Below are positions 62,075 through 64,000 of a DNA stretch of 64,000 nt, piece by piece. This DNA is from Pirellulaceae bacterium (lineage in GTDB: Bacteria; Planctomycetota; Planctomycetia; Pirellulales; Pirellulaceae), in contig JAHBXS010000001.1 of assembly GCA_019636375.1 (NCBI GenBank), positions 1-64,000 of the forward strand, read 5' to 3'. Each line of letters opens with the position of its first letter. Position 1 is the stretch's first letter. The translations under genes were made by a program, and so were the position numbers. Under the pieces are notes generated by a model. It was not told where the DNA came from and made no database searches. It was given only the letters and a program-made list of their open reading frames with translations.

Positions 62075-64000
62075 TCATTTCGGCCGCGAATCGAGTCCGT
62101 TGTTTTGACAGTTGTTTGCGCGCTCGGCGAAATGATTTTGCAGCAATCGGTGCAAGAACAGATAGCCGCCGCCAACGGGTTTCAAAAAACTCAACTCGCA
62201 GGCATAGTCGAGAAAAGCCCCTAGCGGTTTAGGCAATTGACCAGTGGCCGTCACAATCCATTTCAAAGTCTGATGTTTCAGATAATCAAATCCGCCAAAC
62301 AAACACGACGTACAGGCAGCGACCGCCCAGCCGATACCGAGAGAAAACAGGATCAATTGCCCAATCGTCCGTTCGGTGCCGCGCAGGTCTTGCAGCAACA
62401 TGAGAGTTAACATCGTCGCGGTCATGACGGCACCCGATCCGAGTCCAATTCGCCAAGCGTTGCGGCGTGAGTTTATCATTCCTTGATTCGGTCGTATCCG
62501 AACCGTCAGTACCGACCGCCGCACACCGGCAACAATCGCTCCGGCCATTGCTCCGATAACCGCCAAACAAATCAGCATGTACAAAAACCCTTGGCTGTGC
62601 CCGGTATTCCACAAGATAATGGATATCTGGGGTTCTTCTGTCCAAACCATTCGAAACAGAAACCACACCACGACACCTGCCACGAGGCCGACCGGTGCGG
62701 CTGCCCCGGCGCGTTTCCAGCAAAACGAAATTGCCTCCGCCGGTTGAATTTCCAACATCGTTCGATGCTGCCACCCCGCCGCCGCAAGAATCAAGCTGCC
62801 GACGGCACCGGTCAGCACTAACTGCATCCATTGGGCATCAGCGGCCTCGGGAGCCAACAACTGCTGTATGCACATCAACACAAGCCACATCGCCATGTAA
62901 ACACACGCTTTGACAGTCCCTTGCAACACGATTTTCCAGCGACTCCCATCTCCGTGCGCTGATCCGTTCGGTAGGAATCGGTCTAAACCACATGCCATCA
63001 AAAACCACACGAAACAAATGGCTGTCGGCCACCACCATAAACCGTGACGGATCGCTGATGCAGTATCAGCACTGATTTGCGCCGCACTGCACCAGAAAAT
63101 CGCCAAGGTTCCGCCTATGAACCAGGCCAGCACCGCACTGATCGTCAGAAAATAGACGAACAACTGGCCGCGCGACAACCACGATGGCTGCATCCGCTCC
63201 AACAGGAACAGGGACGAGCCGCTGGATTGCATTTGATGGCCCAAATAGGCGAGTCCAGATTCGGTTGTCTGGCGGTCGAATTTCGGCTGACCTCGCCCGC
63301 GCCGTTGAAACATGCGATCGATGAACCGATGGAACAAGTCGTTGGTTTGCGACTGCGGAGTCGAGCGCGTGTCGCTCTGATGAGCAACATCTGGATCGTC
63401 ATAAACTTGACTCATGATATTGAGTAACAGCGGTGATTGGGCCAATGATCGCAGCGATTCATTGTGCTTCAACATCGTCCGCAGCGGGTTAAGCCGCTCA
63501 CCTCCGGCAGACACAAACTCACGGATCTGACCCTCGCTCAGCGGCTGTAAATGCAACGCCCCGGCAACTCGCAGTCGCTGCGTCAGAGCAGCGTACTCAT
63601 CGACGCGCGAAACCACGACCATTCCTGCAACGCCGGTTTGATCCAGAAAACGATTCATCGCCAATACACACGGATCGCGGTGCCGAGCCTCAATCTCGTC
63701 CAAACCGTCGAGCAGTAAAATCAATTCCTGTCGATCGATCCAAGCGGCTGTCAATCGCCGAGGCATAGCGTACAAATCACTCAACTGCGCCTGCAACCAA
63801 TCGTGAAATGATTGTGTTGGATCGGACCATCGGGACAGCGACAGAACGACCGGAACCGGTAGCGTAGGATCTCGTTGGGCTTGGTCAACCAGTTCTCGTG
63901 TGAGTTGCAATAGAGTTGTGGTTTTGCCCGATCCAGGCTGGCCCAACAACAACAAACGTTTATGAACGCGATGGAAAATGTCCGTTATCGATTGATCTGC
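62075..64000 (-). CDS. NACHT-domain multi-pass membrane protein (N-terminus beyond window)
   Basis: At least 641 residues; the frame is open to the window edge, so the true start is outside. A NACHT-type NTPase comes first: Walker A LLLLGQPGSGKTTTLLQL, Walker B LILLLDGLDEIEA, VVVSRVDEYAAL (sensor-like) and LQPLSEGQIREF. About 10 hydrophobic segments follow (for example LFVYFLTISAVLAWFIGGTLAIFW, GFLYMLICLAVIGAMAGAIVAGV, LILFSLGIGWAVAACTSCLFGG). The C-terminus reads GGGYLFLHRLLQNHFAE, as in membrane NACHT proteins. Many NACHT proteins are immune-type NTPases, but membrane versions also occur in planctomycete signalling. Convergent with the STAND-kinase gene. Confidence 0.85.
   Translation of the reverse strand, partial: ADQSITDIFHRVHKRLLLLGQPGSGKTTTLLQLTRELVDQAQRDPTLPVPVVLSLSRWSDPTQSFHDWLQAQLSDLYAMPRRLTAAWIDRQELILLLDGLDEIEARHRDPCVLAMNRFLDQTGVAGMVVVSRVDEYAALTQRLRVAGALHLQPLSEGQIREFVSAGGERLNPLRTMLKHNESLRSLAQSPLLLNIMSQVYDDPDVAHQSDTRSTPQSQTNDLFHRFIDRMFQRRGRGQPKFDRQTTESGLAYLGHQMQSSGSSLFLLERMQPSWLSRGQLFVYFLTISAVLAWFIGGTLAIFWCSAAQISADTASAIRHGLWWWPTAICFVWFLMACGLDRFLPNGSAHGDGSRWKIVLQGTVKACVYMAMWLVLMCIQQLLAPEAADAQWMQLVLTGAVGSLILAAAGWQHRTMLEIQPAEAISFCWKRAGAAAPVGLVAGVVVWFLFRMVWTEEPQISIILWNTGHSQGFLYMLICLAVIGAMAGAIVAGVRRSVLTVRIRPNQGMINSRRNAWRIGLGSGAVMTATMLTLMLLQDLRGTERTIGQLILFSLGIGWAVAACTSCLFGGFDYLKHQTLKWIVTATGQLPKPLGAFLDYACELSFLKPVGGGYLFLHRLLQNHFAERANNCQNNGLDSRPK

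Overview
The window looks like a chromosomal segment of a planctomycete, probably of the Pirellulales type. The evidence is protein-level: giant Ser/Thr kinases fused to WD40 or other C-terminal modules, a TTG-started ECF-type sigma factor beside a kinase, a PEP-CTERM protein, a MoxR/DUF58/VWA (Bat-like) operon, DUF1569 and DUF6498 proteins, a ThuA-phosphatase fusion, frequent non-ATG starts and wide spacers with dispersed palindromic repeats. No rRNA or CRISPR was seen. One tRNA-Gly(CCC) is present.

Region 1 (about 0.7-7.2 kb) is a sedentary chromosomal integron, the most unusual part of the window. An intact integron integrase (7198-8571, +) is preceded by an attI-like region with repeated boxes. 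A leftward array of four cassettes ends in attC hairpins with extrahelical bases (6394-6484, 5070-5173, 2592-2682, 733-820). Each cassette's first bases are complementary to the R'' box of its own attC. Cassette 1 holds two small convergent genes. Cassette 2 holds a DUF5343 gene overlapping a Swt1-type HEPN gene. Cassette 3 holds a two-domain winged-helix plus nucleoside-deoxyribosyltransferase/TIR-like gene, split by an ISAs1 element whose removal (with one 10-bp target duplication) restores the frame. Cassette 4 holds a GC-rich HELTH metalloprotease-like protein. A ParDE-like toxin-antitoxin pair lies beyond the degenerate end of cassette 4. The content suggests a cassette library of defence or conflict genes.

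Region 2 (8.9-24.8 kb) holds the tRNA, a secreted esterase-like hydrolase, a MazG-like pyrophosphohydrolase, the ThuA-phosphatase fusion, a membrane protein, RecQ and FtsH. It ends with a three-gene type-I-secretion-like operon (C39-like/ABC protein, HlyD-like adaptor, TolC-like lipoprotein) whose ABC ATPase motifs are degenerate.

Region 3 (24.8-43 kb) holds a tandem endonuclease/exonuclease/phosphatase protein, an IS4-family element inserted in a MITE-like palindrome, the seven-gene MoxR-Bat operon, DUF6498, a UvrD/Rep helicase, a TPR membrane protein and YraN.

Region 4 (43-51 kb) is a repeat-rich, partly decayed accessory stretch with DUF4279, small membrane proteins and a transposase remnant. 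It is followed by a large beta-helix PEP-CTERM protein, DUF1569 and the ECF sigma factor.

Region 5 (51.9-64 kb) has a WD40 Ser/Thr kinase, a decayed YraN copy, a kinase-STAND-FGE-like giant, a small hypothetical protein and a NACHT membrane protein cut by the window edge. A shared motif, TGTAAC-N14-CTGGCATGGTG, precedes the PEP-CTERM, DUF1569 and WD40-kinase genes around the ECF sigma gene and may be its promoter.
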